This document shows positions 44,001 to 56,160 of a stretch of DNA of 64,000 nucleotides, in pieces. How positions within the stretch are numbered: the first letter of the stretch is position 1; every line of letters begins with the position of its first letter. The notes below the pieces were generated by a model, which was given only the letters and a program-made list of their open reading frames with translations, searched no databases and was not told where the DNA came from. Location of the stretch: NCBI GenBank assembly GCA_014529385.2, contig CM043961.1, positions 13,568,978 to 13,632,977 of the forward strand. Direction: 5' to 3'. The stretch is from Adiantum capillus-veneris. Taxonomy: Eukaryota; Streptophyta; Polypodiopsida; Polypodiales; Pteridaceae. The position numbers were made by a program, and so were the translations under genes.

Positions 44001-45262
44001 GTGCAGGGCACCCAGGTATTGAAAAAACTTATGCTCTCGTACGACGATAGTTTTACTGGCCAGGTATACATGGCTTTGTTCAAGCTTATGTCTTGCATTG
44101 CCAAAAATGTTAAGTTAACAAAGCAGAGTGCCTGAAAGCAGGAGGACTCTTACATCCTTTGGATATTCCCAATGGAAAATGGGAAAGTATCTCTATGGAC
44201 TTTATTGTGGGTTTACCAACCACTGTACAAGGTCATGAATCGGTATGGGTGGTAGTAGACCGGTTGACTAAACGATGTAAGTTTATCCCAACCAAATCTA
44301 CGGTTAAGACCCCAGAACTAGCCAAGTTATTTGTGGACAACCTACACAAGTTGTATGGTTTGCCAAGTAACATTGTCAGTGATAATGATCCCAAGTTTAA
44401 CAGTCAATTTTGGAGGGCTGTGTTTAAAAGATTGGGTACACAAATAAACCTCAGTTACAGCCGATCATCCAGAAACAGATGGTCAGACTGAATGAGTTAA
44501 CCAAGTGCTAGAGGATATGCTAAGAGCATATGTCAGCAAAAAATAGTCATACTGGGAAGAATACTACCTATTCTCGAGTTTGCCTACACCAGTGCTAAGC
44601 ATGTCATGCCAGGATTTAATCCTTTCATGCTCATGTATGGGTCTCAACCTAGGTCACCTGTTACGGTGGGGTTGGCAACCGAAAAGCTCCAACAGGTTAA
44701 GGATTTTCTCCAAGACCACATGGATATGCTAAAACTGGTTTGTCAGAATGTCCGACAAGCGCAGGATCGGTATAAGAAGTATGCTGATGAGAAAAGTCGG
44801 TAAGTTACCTCCGAGGAAGGGGAGGAAGTATTTTTACGTGTGCCAGAACATTCAAAAAGTCTAAAAACTAGGCCAACACCTAAATTATCTTCCCAATATT
44901 GTGGACCTTTCGAAATACTCAAGCGAGTAGGTGATCGTGCCTACAAATTACTTCTACCTACACATTCCCATATTCATTCGGTGTTTCATGTAAGCCGTTT
45001 ACGTAAGTGGTTACATAGGGATGACAATGTCATTGGCCAACAAATTTTGGTTGATTTCATTGACCTCCTACCTTACCGCATGAACCTGAATGTGTTCTCA
45101 ATTATCATGAGTTATGCACATGTCATCATGTATGTCAACAAGCCTTAATCAAGTGGAAAGATCGACCTGAGGAAGGTTCCACTTGGGAAAACATTAGTAT
45201 TCTTAAGAAGAAGTTTCCCACTTTTGTTTTTGAGGACGAAAACTCTTCTTTAAGGGGGGAGT
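41090..45262 (+). pseudogene. Element C Gag-Pol (Ty3/gypsy, chromodomain type)
   Basis: Gag (WVDFEATFHKEFLPTNE, EYISHYWDVILKLEGSDKF) with zinc knuckle CFQCLGSGHGKKDC near 41558. Protease VDDGATHNFINYG (DDG for the usual DTG/DSG) near 41815, ending RADVVLGREWLHSVG. RT: SPWASPILLVKKKDGSIRMC, PFGLTNAPATFMTLMDSVLN, FIVFLDDILVYS; one frameshift near 42535. RNase H: LEMDASNRAIGAVLLQDG, stops at 43147, 43420 and 43621. Integrase: zinc HPGIEKTYALVRR..CQKC, MDFIVGLPTT, IVSDNDPKF, frameshift, HPETDGQTE, then GPFEILKRVGDRAYKLLLP and HSVFHVSRLRKW. A chromodomain-like end (QALIKWKDRPEEGSTWENIS) sits near 45143-45205. The chromodomain directs integration to heterochromatin in this clade. Confidence 0.9.
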
Positions 45263-45265
45263 AAT

Positions 45266-45472
45266 GTCAGGACAATGGCAAGACCGGACTAGACAAGGGC
45301 AAGGGCGGGCTAGAGGCAGTGTGGAAAGGGAGTCCAACTAAGGCAAAGGGCTAGGAGCCATGCTATATAGTGGGTGGTTGGGAGGTGGACTCCTAGGTTC
45401 TAGTTCCCCTTGTCTAACAACTGAACCACTCTTGCACATGGCAATAGTAATGGCAATGGTGTTGGCAAAAGA
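45266..45472 (+). repeat. Element C 3' LTR, truncated
   Basis: Starts TGTCAGGACAATGG after the purine tract and contains a TATA-like GCTATATAGTGG at about 45362. Lost beyond about 45472, where the frame of gene X (SYDFGNYLLDNIVEANLKGS) starts. Confidence 0.7.
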
Positions 45473-48321
45473 AGAGTGGTCAGCTATGACTTTGGCAACT
45501 ACCTCCTCGACAACATAGTGGAAGCAAATCTTAAGGGTAGCCAAAAGAGCAAGACCTACATGAACGCTAGACTAGTGCTAACACGAATCACCTACCAAGC
45601 ACTAGGAATGATTGATGATCTACCACCAGTAGAAGCACAACTAGATTGATCCACAAAAAAGGAGTAAATTCGATAGCAGGACCATCCACAAGGCCAAAAC
45701 CAGTGGTCAAACAAATAAGGCAGAGCTCAACAAGAACTGACACTGACAGTGAGAAGACGGAGTCAGATACACCGAACAACGAGAAAGTAAGGTCAAAAGA
45801 AAGAGATACTCCTTCCAAATACCAATCTTCAGATGAGGAACATGGGAGTGAGTTCTTAATTAGATACACAAGCCTGAAAAAAAAGAACCACCTGGGCGGA
45901 AAAGGCCATCCTAGTTACCCAAGCCAGAAGAACAATGGAAGAAGCGTAGGCACAAAGAGAAAGAATCTGCCAACAGAAACATGAAGAAAAATCAAGTAAG
46001 GAAATAGAAGCGGATGATGAAAAAGAAGAAGAAGAAGGAGAAGATATGCCCTTGTTACTGTGCAGAGAATTAGTAGGTCTAGAACGGATCAAACAATGCA
46101 AAAGGCAGAAAGCGGAGGATAATCTGAACATTTCCAGCGAAATGTGGCAACGGATTCAGAATGAGCTCAAATGAAAAATGGAGCAAAGAGAAAGAGAGTA
46201 TGCAAAGCGAACACGTGTTGATGATCTTGAATCATCCGACGAATCTACCAAGGCCAAGGGAAAAGATGAAAACCAAGAAGAGAAGGGTGATCAGGACACA
46301 CATGACCAACAAGAATATGGTTTTGAATCCTTAAAAGACAAAGAGTTTCCTTCAAAGGCTGGAACAAAAAATAAAGAAGAAGCTATAGATCTTGGCAGAA
46401 AAGAAGGAAGATCAAGAAAAAGGGATAGCACCGCTAGAAACCACCACAACTTCGGTGGTTGTTGAAATACTGAAAACAAAGGAAAGAACAACAGATGAGG
46501 TTGGAACCTTGGATCAGGGCCAAACAAGTCATAGAAAGCCAAGATCTCCTCATTTGTAAGAGGTGGTAGAGGAGGGAGCTGAAATGATCAAGTCGTACGA
46601 CATTGATGCAGATTTAGACCATATCAAGCTCCAATTTCAATGCCAAAGAGCTCTCTACAACTTGTGCAAACTAGAGCTGGAGGACACTAAGAAAGAGGCA
46701 ACAAAAGCAACTGAAAACACACTGTAGCTACAAAAAAAAATAGAGGAGTTGCAAAAAGTCCAACTGCAACTCCAATCAAAGTTACAAAGGGATCAAGAGA
46801 ATGCCACCTATTACTATAAGGAGGTCCAACAATTTAATGATGCCAACACTACTCTTCAAATTGAGCAACAATGACTAGAGGAAGAGTTGGTCAAGGAAAG
46901 AGAGCAAAGTGAAAAGCTGCAAGAGTCCTACGTGGTGGTCAGCAAGACTTTGACCCAGCTTTTAGCCTTGCAGGAGATGCCGAGCTCCTCAAGCATGATA
47001 GCTAGATCGACCTCGCTGAACAAAGAGGTCCAAGATCTAAAGGAGGCCCTTGCTCAAGAGAAATACGACATACAAATCATGACAACAGGACATAGAGCAT
47101 TGCAGAAAGCCAACGATGAAGAGATTGAAAATTTGAGAAAGCAGCTGGCAGAGGCACATGGAGATCTAGATGCTCTAAGGGCAACACAAGCAAAGCCCAA
47201 ACAAACAGCCCCAGTGGAGTTTGAGCAAACAGGAGGACTTGAGAATTTCACTTTTGAAGCTCACCAAACGGATATACCAGATACAAGCACAGGAAAAGAA
47301 ACGCAAGATCTAAAGATCCAACCATGACATCCATTCCAGATACGGAAAAAGAAGAAATTAAATGCTAGATCTCAAAAGTCAAAGACCCTTCATAGAAGGA
47401 GTATCTGCAATATGTGCTCAAAGTGTTGCAGTCAGCAGCCTTGCTCATGATCACTCCAGATGAAGTGGTGAAGAACCTCTGGCATGAGATGATTGCCCTA
47501 CCACTGATGAGGCAGGAGGCCCTATTATGAAAACAAAAAATGCTACCTGCCCTTGAGCCAAACAAAAGAGGGGAAAACAAGGATGTTCCCGTCACTACGC
47601 TACAAATTCAGACTATCATTGACACTCAACCCCTATGGCGAAAGAAATGGTTTAAGCAGTGACCAACAGATGAAACATACTATAGGAATGCTCTACAGCA
47701 TCTGAGGATCGACCCAACTTACTGTCCCATCAACATACGATAATCCTAGGAAATCTTTTACTCATGGCAAAGCAAAAGACCAGCAGTGTTGAATTACCCC
47801 GTCATAACAAAGCCAATCAATAACAATCCCCCATCAGAAAAGTATATGGTTCAGACACTCAAGGGGGTCATCAATATGATGAAGGAGATACCAGATCCTG
47901 CATGCTAGATGCTCGTGAAAATTTCCAAGATGCTAACCACCTGCATAACAGCATTCAATGATATGGAGGTAGCGGAGCATCCCTAGCAGGTTTTTGTTGA
48001 AGGCACAAGAGGGCTTTACTGGACTATTGAGACAGAAATCCCAAACAAAAATGTCATCATGGGATTATATGCGAGAGTCATGTTCTTGCCCTCCCACTAC
48101 ATGCAAACCTTCCAGGAGGCATTCATGACCGGATTCTTTGAGGTAGACTCCTCCATATTTAATCCCATGACCAAAGATCTACCAGGTCGACACATAGCAT
48201 ATCAGAGCACTCTCAGCAATAATCCCTTCAGAGAGCTGCCGACAAAAGTGGCGATCGAGGCAAGGGTGAAAAAGTTCAGGCACCTCATTGGGACACTAGA
48301 AAAGAGACCGATGAGCTACTA
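45473..48321 (+). pseudogene. Gene X: coiled-coil retroelement protein, unknown
   Basis: Fragmented by stops. From the start, LTRITYQALGMIDDLPP aligns with RITKVVYAALHAKGRWPDPP of X'. A charged linker (46178-46465) is followed by a long coiled coil (about 46600-47330: HIKLQFQCQRALYNLCKLEL, LQKKIEELQKVQLQLQSKLQ, EEIENLRKQLAEAHGDLDAL). The C-terminal globular part has DTQPLWRKKWF, KRPAVLNYPVITKPINN, KYMVQTLKGVINMMKEIPD and VMFLPSHYMQTFQEAFMTGF. That part is shared with X' segment by segment. Family unknown; it may act as a Gag-like structural protein, by inference from being the only gene in an LTR element. Confidence 0.7.
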
Positions 48322-48375
48322 GAAGACAGTCAAAGGCAGATTGCACGAGGAGTGCAATGGATAGGAAGGGGGGAA

Positions 48376-49269
48376 TGTTTGGTGGACACAGCGGACTGAC
48401 ACGTAAAAGGCAGATGTATACCAAACCTTATTGTACTCGCTTATTTTTTCAAAAGAAGTGATGTAATTCTACTAATGAGGATTCTCAATTGTAATATATT
48501 TTGTCATGCCCTCTTAGCCTCTCTGATTCTACACGCCTTGTAAATGGCTGAATGACTCTGGAAAAGTCTCCTTAGCTCTTAAGTCAAAACCCTTAGTTTT
48601 GAAAAAACACATAATCATTACCTTGAAGAAGTATTGGATGTTGACTGTGAGAGCTTCTTGCTGCTACAACTTGTAATCCACTTTTCTCCTTGTCTGGTAA
48701 TCATAATTCAATTCCAAATAGCACATTGTGTTCCTTGTCTCTTGCTCTACAATCTAAGTGTAATCATTCTTGATTCTGTATGGTTTGTGACATCTTGTTT
48801 GTGAGCTAAATGTATTGATTTGAGGTCTTAAATGGATGTTTTTTGATGTTTGGACCTTAGATAAGTGTTTCTATGCTTAAGAAGGACCCTTCCGTCATGT
48901 AGTTCTATTTGAGTTTTCTACACATTTTTTGTGATGGACCGTGATTTGTGTACCTTCCTAGATGACTGCAAAACTTGGTAGGATTGTACCCTTAGGTGTT
49001 GTAATACCTCTCCTTAAGTTTCATTGCATTCCAAGTTTGTTTGGATCCCGAAAAGGCGTGATGATCTAGAGCGGTAAGATCGGACATAGACTGATTTTTT
49101 GACTATACGAAGTGGTTGATTTGATTTTGTTGTAGTATGAATAGCCCTCTTTGCTCACTTTGGTGAGATTGACACTCTCATTAAGTCTTTGTGCCTCATC
49201 CCGAGTCGCTTCCTTGTGTTGGACGGGTGCGCCGCGACGGACGTCAGCACAGCGAGAACTCACCTAACA
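48376..49269 (+). repeat. Element X 3' LTR
   Basis: TGTTTGG..CACCTAACA, 894 bp, directly after the purine tract. Followed by AGTAA and the facing LTR of X'. Confidence 0.72.
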
Positions 49270-49274
49270 AGTAA

Positions 49275-50155
49275 TGTTAGCTAAGGACGAAGCTCAACCC
49301 GCAGGCGCGTGGAAGCAAGCATAAGGTGTCAACGTACACTCGACCGACTCTTAACTAATTCCTATAGAGGTCTCTACCAATTGTCTAAGTCACAGCCTTC
49401 AAGAGTACAAAAGAGGAAACTTCCTACAACGCTTGCTAGAGCCGAACACCCATCAAACACTTTCGAAACACCATAGAACTTGAAGGAGACCCTACTAATA
49501 CCTGTAGGCCGCTCTCCCTAAGATCTATGAACCAAAATCACGACCCAAAACACCCAGTGCAGAAACACGTAGGATGTCTGGCCGAAATCTACAGGTCTTC
49601 GTTTCCGAAATCTGAAGTGCCTAATGTGTAGTTCTACTCAATGTGAACGCGTGGATATGCTGCAATGAGAAATCAGATAGCGTATGCTCACCCAAACAAC
49701 CGATGCAGCTCGTAGAAGAAGCTCTCAAAGCCGGACCATGCGCGCGCAATGTTGGTATGGGCGCGTAGCTCTAGTCGGGGGCAACACGCTACACTTCTCC
49801 ACACTCGATTCCGACCACCGTAGCACACATAGCGTCAAGACGAAGCTCACACTCTCTCTCTCGTACACAGTACGCTCACTCACAGACTTCAAAACTTCCT
49901 TTTTTTAAAATGACAAAAGGTTTTTCATTAAGGTCAAAAAGTGGTATATATACCTTACAACTTCTCAAACCCTAAAGTTCCAAAATCAACCATCTACTCA
50001 ATCTAACTATCAAAACTGGGATACAGCATGGAAACTTCTGTAAGTCCCAATATTTACAAGGTGAAAAATTGGGTTTTCCTCAATGAATGAATAATTACAA
50101 AAATAATAGTCCGCCGAGTAGTTAGATGCCGTGGGGTGTGTCCAGCTTCTAACAT
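49275..50155 (-). repeat. Element X' 3' LTR
   Basis: On the minus strand TGTTAGAAGCTGG..TTAGCTAACA, 881 bp, preceded (minus strand) by a purine tract at 50156-50171 (GAGGGGGGGGGGA). Little similarity to the X LTR beyond a GGACACA near the start, so X and X' are different families with related proteins. Confidence 0.75.
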
Positions 50156-50206
50156 CCCCCCCCCTCCTCGTTCATGTCGTCCCCGACATGGCCTTGATCC
50201 AGTGCT

Positions 50207-53200
50207 TCATCTTATGGTCTCCCGCATCTTTAGGAGTGATTCGTACCTTGCATGTAGATTCAGCATTGTTGGGCCAAAGATATCTGTATGCATGGTGAAG
50301 AACCCCGTGTAGAATGCTTCTTCAAAAGCCTGGAGGTGATAGGATGGTAGAAACATAATTATTTGATACAACACATGTATCACCTCCTTGGAAGGCTGAC
50401 CTGACAGATCATAAGCACATTTGTATGTATCCTGGAAGAAGAATATGTTGTCGGTCACCTGGCCTGGCTTGAAGGTCTCGAACACTGCTAGGATGGTTCT
50501 GCAGATTTTTCTCATCATAATGCATGTAAGGTCAGGTGAGCCAGTGAACAACTTTATGGCGCTCGTTAGGGTTTTCACCATGTATTGTACACTTATTCTC
50601 TCACCTGCCTTTACGCCTGGCAGCTTTGGGTAGTTTAGCCAAGTGGGTTGGCTTCTTTGCAAGATTTCGTGTGCCTTCCACGTCCTAACCCTTGGTAGAG
50701 GACAGAAGCTGAGGTTGTCTCTGATGTGTTTAGGTGCCTCTACCAAGTGTATTAGGTATTGTGGGTACTTGGTAAGCGAAGCCTTCCTCCACTTTGGCTG
50801 AGAATCCACTATGAGCTTTACTCCTTCTAGCCTCGAGGTGTCTGCATTGTAGAGAGGTTCCGTTGGCTCTTCTCTTATTCACTTGTTTATTGTTGCTGCC
50901 TCATATTTCAGCAATGGATACGGGAGAGAGGGTTGAAGCCACTCACGCCTAAGATTGCTGGGTCGATCTTCTGAATGGTCATAGATTTGAAGACCCTCTG
51001 CTCCCATTCCAAGGCTTCCTTTGTGCTTTCTCTGAGCTCTGCCTCTATTGCCTTACACACTTTTTCCTCCTCTTCTTGTGTTAGATCTTGTGGCTCTTGA
51101 GAGGATCCTGCTATGCTTTCCTCTGGCATTGGTGTGTCCACAGGATTTGCCACATTGTCGAGGTCGATGCCCTCATTGGTAGCTGGACCTGAGCTTTCTG
51201 CTTCTGCTTGTTGCCTACCTTTCAACTCCTCAATTTGCTTGAGGAGTGTCTGTTTTTCCGCTTCGGCTTCTCCGCCCATAGTCACAAGGAGGTCATTAAG
51301 TTCAACGTTTACTCTTTCCGCATCCTCGAGCTTTATCTTTATGCTCTCCATTTCTTCTTGTAGGGATTTTTGGCTATCCTCCATTCTTGTTTGCATTGCG
51401 ATAGAACCTTCAGCCATCATCAGCCTCTGCTTCTTCTCGAGAGTCAGCTCCTTCTGAAGTTCCTGCATTTGCTCTTCATATATTTGACTCTTGGAAATGA
51501 TTTGAGTCGAGCTCATAGCTCTAACTCTAGCAGGTGATGCCCGCAGCCTCTGGATGGTTTGATCTTTGACTTTTAATTGGTCCTTGAGCTCAAGGACTTC
51601 ATCCAGGCTTGCTTCTTGTTCTATCTCTGCCTTTTCCTTGGCATTCCTCATGGCCTCTACTTCTTTTATTTCTTCTGTCAGTTGGAGTGTCAGATTATCC
51701 CGTTCTTTTTCAACATCTTGCAATGACTTGTTGAGCTGTAGACACTCTTCTTCAGTTGCTTGTATTCTTTGTTGCTGCCTCATTTGCTTCTTCCTTTGCT
51801 TGGCAGTTTTGTAGAGCCGTTTCCAAGCTGGCCTGGAGGTCAGCTTCTCTCTCTTTTAGCCCTTGGCTTTGTACCTGCAGAGAATCCCTTTCCATCTTGG
51901 TCTTTTCTTAGGTGGCCTTTAGAGTTATCATTTCTTCGTCTGATGCCATAGATTGTGCTCGTATTCCAGCTAGCATGGTCATCACCACGTCCCAGTCATT
52001 AGAGGGAGGGTGCAGGTCTACCGTGTCGGTAGCAATCTCTTTTAGCTCCACTAGCCGGATGCCTGGAATCTGTTCCTTATGCCCTGTCCTCGCCAAGTCG
52101 AATGCAACTGTGGCGGCTTCTTCCCTTGTATAGCCTGCAGCTAGCAGGTCCAAAAATGCATAATAGGCCTCATCTAGTCCTATTTGTTCAGACTCAGGCT
52201 TGGCCTCTTCATTTGGCTCCCGTTGTTGCCTTTGCTCTTGCTCCTCAGCTTGGTTTTCTTCTTGTTTGTCCTCAGCCTCTTTGTCTTCTGGTGGAGGGCT
52301 GCTAGGCGGTGGTGATGGCGGTGGTGATGGCTGCGGGCTGGGTTTAGGGCTTTCTGGTAAAGCTGCAGGTTTTCCTTTTAAGTCCCTATCTGATTTTGTT
52401 TTCCTTTCCCTTTATTGGCTTTCTTGCTCATCTAGAAATTTCTATCTTATCGGCTCCACTTCCTCCTCTGTGAAAGGGACATAGGGAATGTTTTCCTCTG
52501 CAGCATTAAGAATCTCGAAATTCTTGATGTAATCTTCAAAGCGGTCCCTCTGCACTCTTCTAGATGATCCGGACATAGACTCAAGAGATGGCTTCCAGAG
52601 TTCGTTTAAATCACCCTTGAGGTCTCTTTCTGCTCGGAAACTCTCCATCAGCCTCTCGAGTCTTGCCGGTTTTTGTGACCTTGTCTCTTTGGCCGGCACT
52701 TGAGCAGACTGCTTTTTTCCTTTCTTTTGCTCAGGTTGCTCCTCTGCAACTGTCTCTAGCCGTCTCTTCAACCTCGTAGCCACCCTTGGTGCTCTTTGTG
52801 GCTCATCTTCCTTGTCTTCTTGTACCCTTAGCCAATCATTCTGAGATGGGGGATCAGGCCACCTTCCTTTAGCGTGTAGTGCTGCATAAACCACCTTGGT
52901 TATCCTTTCTCTTGGCACTATGTAGGTTGGAGGCCACAGAAGTACTGGTTGTACAATTGGCTCATGATTGCCACCTTTGGGTTGGCAATGTCTTCAAAGG
53001 TGTAATTTGCCTTTTTCTCTTTGTACTCCTTGACTTTATCCCTTCTTTTTGTCACACTGTCTCCCTGATTGGAGAGATCTAGTGCATGGGCTACAACCCG
53101 CTCTGTGATGATGATCTTTGTATCGGGTCTGCTTTGCAAATCTGTCACCTTGGCCACTCCATCCTCTTTGATGCTGGTTACAAACTCCCATACTCTTTTG

Positions 53201-53508
53201 ACGTCCACCCCTGCTGGTATTGCTTCAAAATAGTTATGGAGGTCAATTTTCTCCAAGTATCCAGCCATTTTGCTTCGTAAAAATTCATTGAGATCTCTTG
53301 GCAGCATTGGTAGTTCTATTACATTGCCTTTATTGTCTTTGAACACTCCCTGGTAGATCTTTAGGTCGTTTGACTCTAACAGATCTTCCTGTATCCAGGT
53401 GCTGGTGGGCTTTAGTGTTCCCTTTGGAATGACAAAAGGTTCCACCTCGTCCAGATAATCTTTGATTGTCATTCTTTTCTTCTTTGCCGGTGACTTCGAG
53501 GCTGCCAT
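50207..53508 (-). pseudogene. Gene X': coiled-coil retroelement protein, longer copy
   Basis: From ATG 53508 (MAASKSPAKKKRMTIKDYLD). The N-terminal globular domain includes PRDLNEFLRSKMAGYLEKID, VWEFVTSIKEDGVAKVTDLQ and ERVVAHALDLSNQGDS. A frameshift near 52930 leads to PRERITKVVYAALHAKGRWP and a Lys/Arg-rich linker. Then a Pro-rich stretch, EEAATVAFDLARTGHKEQIP, and a coiled coil (51783 to about 51200: EERDNLTLQLTEEIKEVEAM-like heptads). The C-terminal globular domain at 50809-50207 has QPKWRKASLTKYPQYLIHLV, TWLNYPKLPGVKAGE, YMVKTLTSAIKLFTG and IMFLPSYHLQAFEEAFYTGF. About 1,050 residues. It has stops and frameshifts. Its N-terminal domain vaguely resembles 'putative plant transposon protein' domains, which I could not verify. 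Confidence 0.7.
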
Positions 53509-53599
53509 AGATCCTGTTGCACTCAGTAATCCAAAGTTAGCGTTTTTTCCATATTAGCTGCGAAACTGTGTTTTACTTATCCAAATGACTTGAAAATTG

Positions 53600-54640
53600 G
53601 AATTATAGCTTAAAAGGAACTTGTGAAGCTGTGCATGTGCTCACAGTGCAAATCTGGCCAAAAAATTCCATCTAGACATCCTATGCGTAGGATGTCTTTT
53701 TCTTCAGAATTGGTTCATACTTGACATGCAGGTAGTGTAAGGATCATGGAGCATGGCTATAGGCTTGGATTTGAATTTGGATATCAAAAAGTGGATTTTT
53801 GGGCTGATTCAGGCTTTAGGTCACAATTTAGGTAGAATGTCCATCATAGGTAGCAATTGATGTCCAAATGGGTTGAAAATTGGTATATGGGCTCATTGCA
53901 CCATGGTATTGGCTCCTATGATGTCATTCCTTGCACATAAGGCTAAATTTATGCTGAAGACATCCTACGCGTAGGATGTCTTTTTTCATCAGAATTGCAT
54001 GAAACTTGTTCTGTGGGTTGTCCTTGGCCTATGGAACATGGCCATGTTTTTGGATTTGAATTTGGATAAGATTTGATGCTTGTAGGGCTCTGTGAAGTGT
54101 TTTTGGGCTCAAAAAGTGTATCTTGAAGGTGTTGGGGGTCAAAAGTGATTAGAATGGCTTCAAACTTGACATATGGGCTCTTGATGATGAGGTAATTAGA
54201 TCTGAAATGACAAAACATCCCTTCCATGCCAAAAAGGTCCATTAGACATCCTACGCGTAGGATGTTTTTTTCATCATTTTGACTACCTGACCACACAGAT
54301 TGTTTGCTAATGTGTATGTGAATGTGTTGTACAAGTTTCATGAGATTTGGACAAGATTTGGTAGGTCAATGGCCCATTATTTCCTCTATGCTCTAACTTT
54401 GCGTTTTTCCATGCATATGAGGTCAAATTTGGTCCAAATGTGATGAAACTTGGTGTATGGCTTGTAAATGTCATTCAAAACATGTGCATGACAAAAATTG
54501 ATGAGGTTTGTGCCCAAAAGTGCCCTTGAGACATCCTACGCGTAGGATGTCTCCTGGTGATTTTTTCAGTGCTAGTGCTCCCAATGCTTGCCCTGTGCCC
54601 CCCTAAGTCCCTTTTGAGCCTAATTTCAACAAAAAAGTCA
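53600..54640 (-). repeat. X' leader: four 285-bp tandem repeats with a 20-bp palindrome
   Basis: ACATCCTACGCGTAGGATGT occurs at 53960, 54246 and 54531 as a perfect palindrome, and at 53676 with one change; spacings 284, 286, 285. Each is flanked by G and a T-run (GTCTTTTT). Other words repeat in register (TTGGATTTGAATTTGGAT, CTTGACAT..GGCT). The array lies directly upstream of gene X' (minus strand), a leader position as in element B. Confidence 0.88.
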
Positions 54641-56146
54641 AATGGATAGAGTATAACTCCCTGTGTGGACTTCAGAGCCTCCGAGACATTTTCTGACTTT
54701 TGGAGTGCTTTTTGGCGATGAAATTTCTCGATGTTGGTCTCCATAGCTTCCCAATCCCTTGGGGATCCTTGCCGTATGGTTTTTGTCGACTTTGGCTTCA
54801 CCGGAGCTCCATTTGGCAATTTGTCGCTTTAGAAGCACCCGTGGTTGCGTTTACATATCTTTGATGATTTGTGGTGGTCTACCACCATAGGACTTGGTTG
54901 TTGATGGTCTAGGAAAGCCGCTCGTGAAGTTTGGTGGCAAACGGACTTGCGGTTTGGCCGCAAGTGCATTTTGATGCTTTGTGTCTTATGCCGTTTCTGA
55001 GGTTTAGTGCCGCTTCGGGTCACTTTTTGGTCATGCGGCTCATATGGACTTGTCGAGCATGTCGAGATGCTCATAAATTTTGGTAGCATTTGGTCGCCGT
55101 TTTGCCGATTTCCCATTTGGTGGCCTCTTGCGGGTTTCTGGGACTTAGGTTTTTTTCCCGATGGTTTCCCACTGCCTTCGGCTATCCAAGACTGGTCTCC
55201 TAGACTAGGGTAAGCTGCCGATGAAGTCTTGTTGCTTTCGGGTTAGCCGTTAGGCCGTTGTCTCTACTTGCAGGTCTCTACCGCTCGTTTTGTGTGTGAC
55301 CTCTACGTTAGTTTTCGCGACATAATGACAAACATGCGCGAAAAGCTCAAGGTGGTGAGCCTACCGCTCATGTCTGGAGCTGGTCGGGTAGACGTGCGCG
55401 TCGTAGAAGCTGCTGGAAGGTCGATCCGCTCTAGGTGGCAGAAGCTCTCTCCACAAAGTCAATAGTGAGAATGAGTTAAAAATGGGGTGAAAATTTCTTA
55501 TAATGGAGGTCCCTGAACCACTTTTCATGAAATTTGACATGTGCTCCTATCTTCCTGCAAGATGCCGTTTAGACTCAAAAATTTCTTGATTTGGACTCCA
55601 TTTGCTCTGTTTACCAGAAATTTGTTATTTCGGTCAAAACCTGGCCAAAACACGCTTTCCGCTCCAGTCTCATAATTGCACCCCCAATGTACCATAGGTT
55701 GTCCTTTAGTCACTAGTCATCCCCATATTTTTTGTTTTTCATTACGACTGTTTTTCACCTGCTTTTTGTGTTTTTGAAGTTTTTTTGCCAAAAATTAGCA
55801 AAATTAAAAGGAAAATAGCAAATCAAACCCAGAAAATCCCCAAAAATCATAATAGATCACAAACATCACCTCAACACATTATATACACTCATATGCAATT
55901 TTTATGGCCGGATTTCTCCGTTTTACCAATATTTTGCCTGAAAAATGGCTATATACACACACACCTAGGGGCTTGATTTGGCGTTTGGCCCCCTATACCT
56001 GTAGCTTCATGCTGTATAAGGGCATATATACTTGGTTACTCCAGAAAATTTCACAATCAAACAACAACCCTTAAAATAGTCGAAAATCATGCCCTTTTTT
56101 GTTGTTTCGGTCATTGGTTCTGCATTTGAGAATGCCTCTAGAATGC
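54641..56146. other. Retroelement non-coding sequence (X' leader/LTR remains and D 3' LTR)
   Basis: No coding signal. The portion next to 56146 should be the 3' LTR of element D, and the portion next to 54640 the 5' region of X'. No copy of the X' 3' LTR is seen here, so its 5' LTR is missing. A short CA run lies at about 55954. Confidence 0.5.
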
Positions 56147-56160
56147 CTCCCCCCCTCCTA
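56147..56160 (-). promoter_or_regulatory. Element D polypurine tract
   Basis: On the minus strand TAGGAGGGGGGAGG, after GTCGTCCGGGAGGACTCCGA, the counterpart of element B's tract. The 3' LTR should follow at lower coordinates. Confidence 0.75.

Larger units (their letters stand above)
41090..45472 (+). mobile_element. Ty3/gypsy element C (chromovirus-like), 5'-truncated
   Basis: Gag end to integrase and chromodomain-like end (41090-45262), then purine tract AAGGGGGGA near 45253 and an LTR start TGTCAGGACAATGG at 45266, cut off at about 45472 where gene X sequence begins. The 5' end is truncated against B-type sequence. In-frame stops and frameshifts throughout; older than D by eye. Confidence 0.85.
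45473..49269 (+). mobile_element. Element X: pol-less LTR retroelement, 5'-truncated
   Basis: Contains only gene X, a purine tract GGAAGGGGGGAA (48364-48375) and a complete 3' LTR (48376-49269). No protease, RT or integrase. A non-autonomous LTR retroelement whose 5' half is replaced by element C. Relative: X' on the other strand. Confidence 0.75.
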
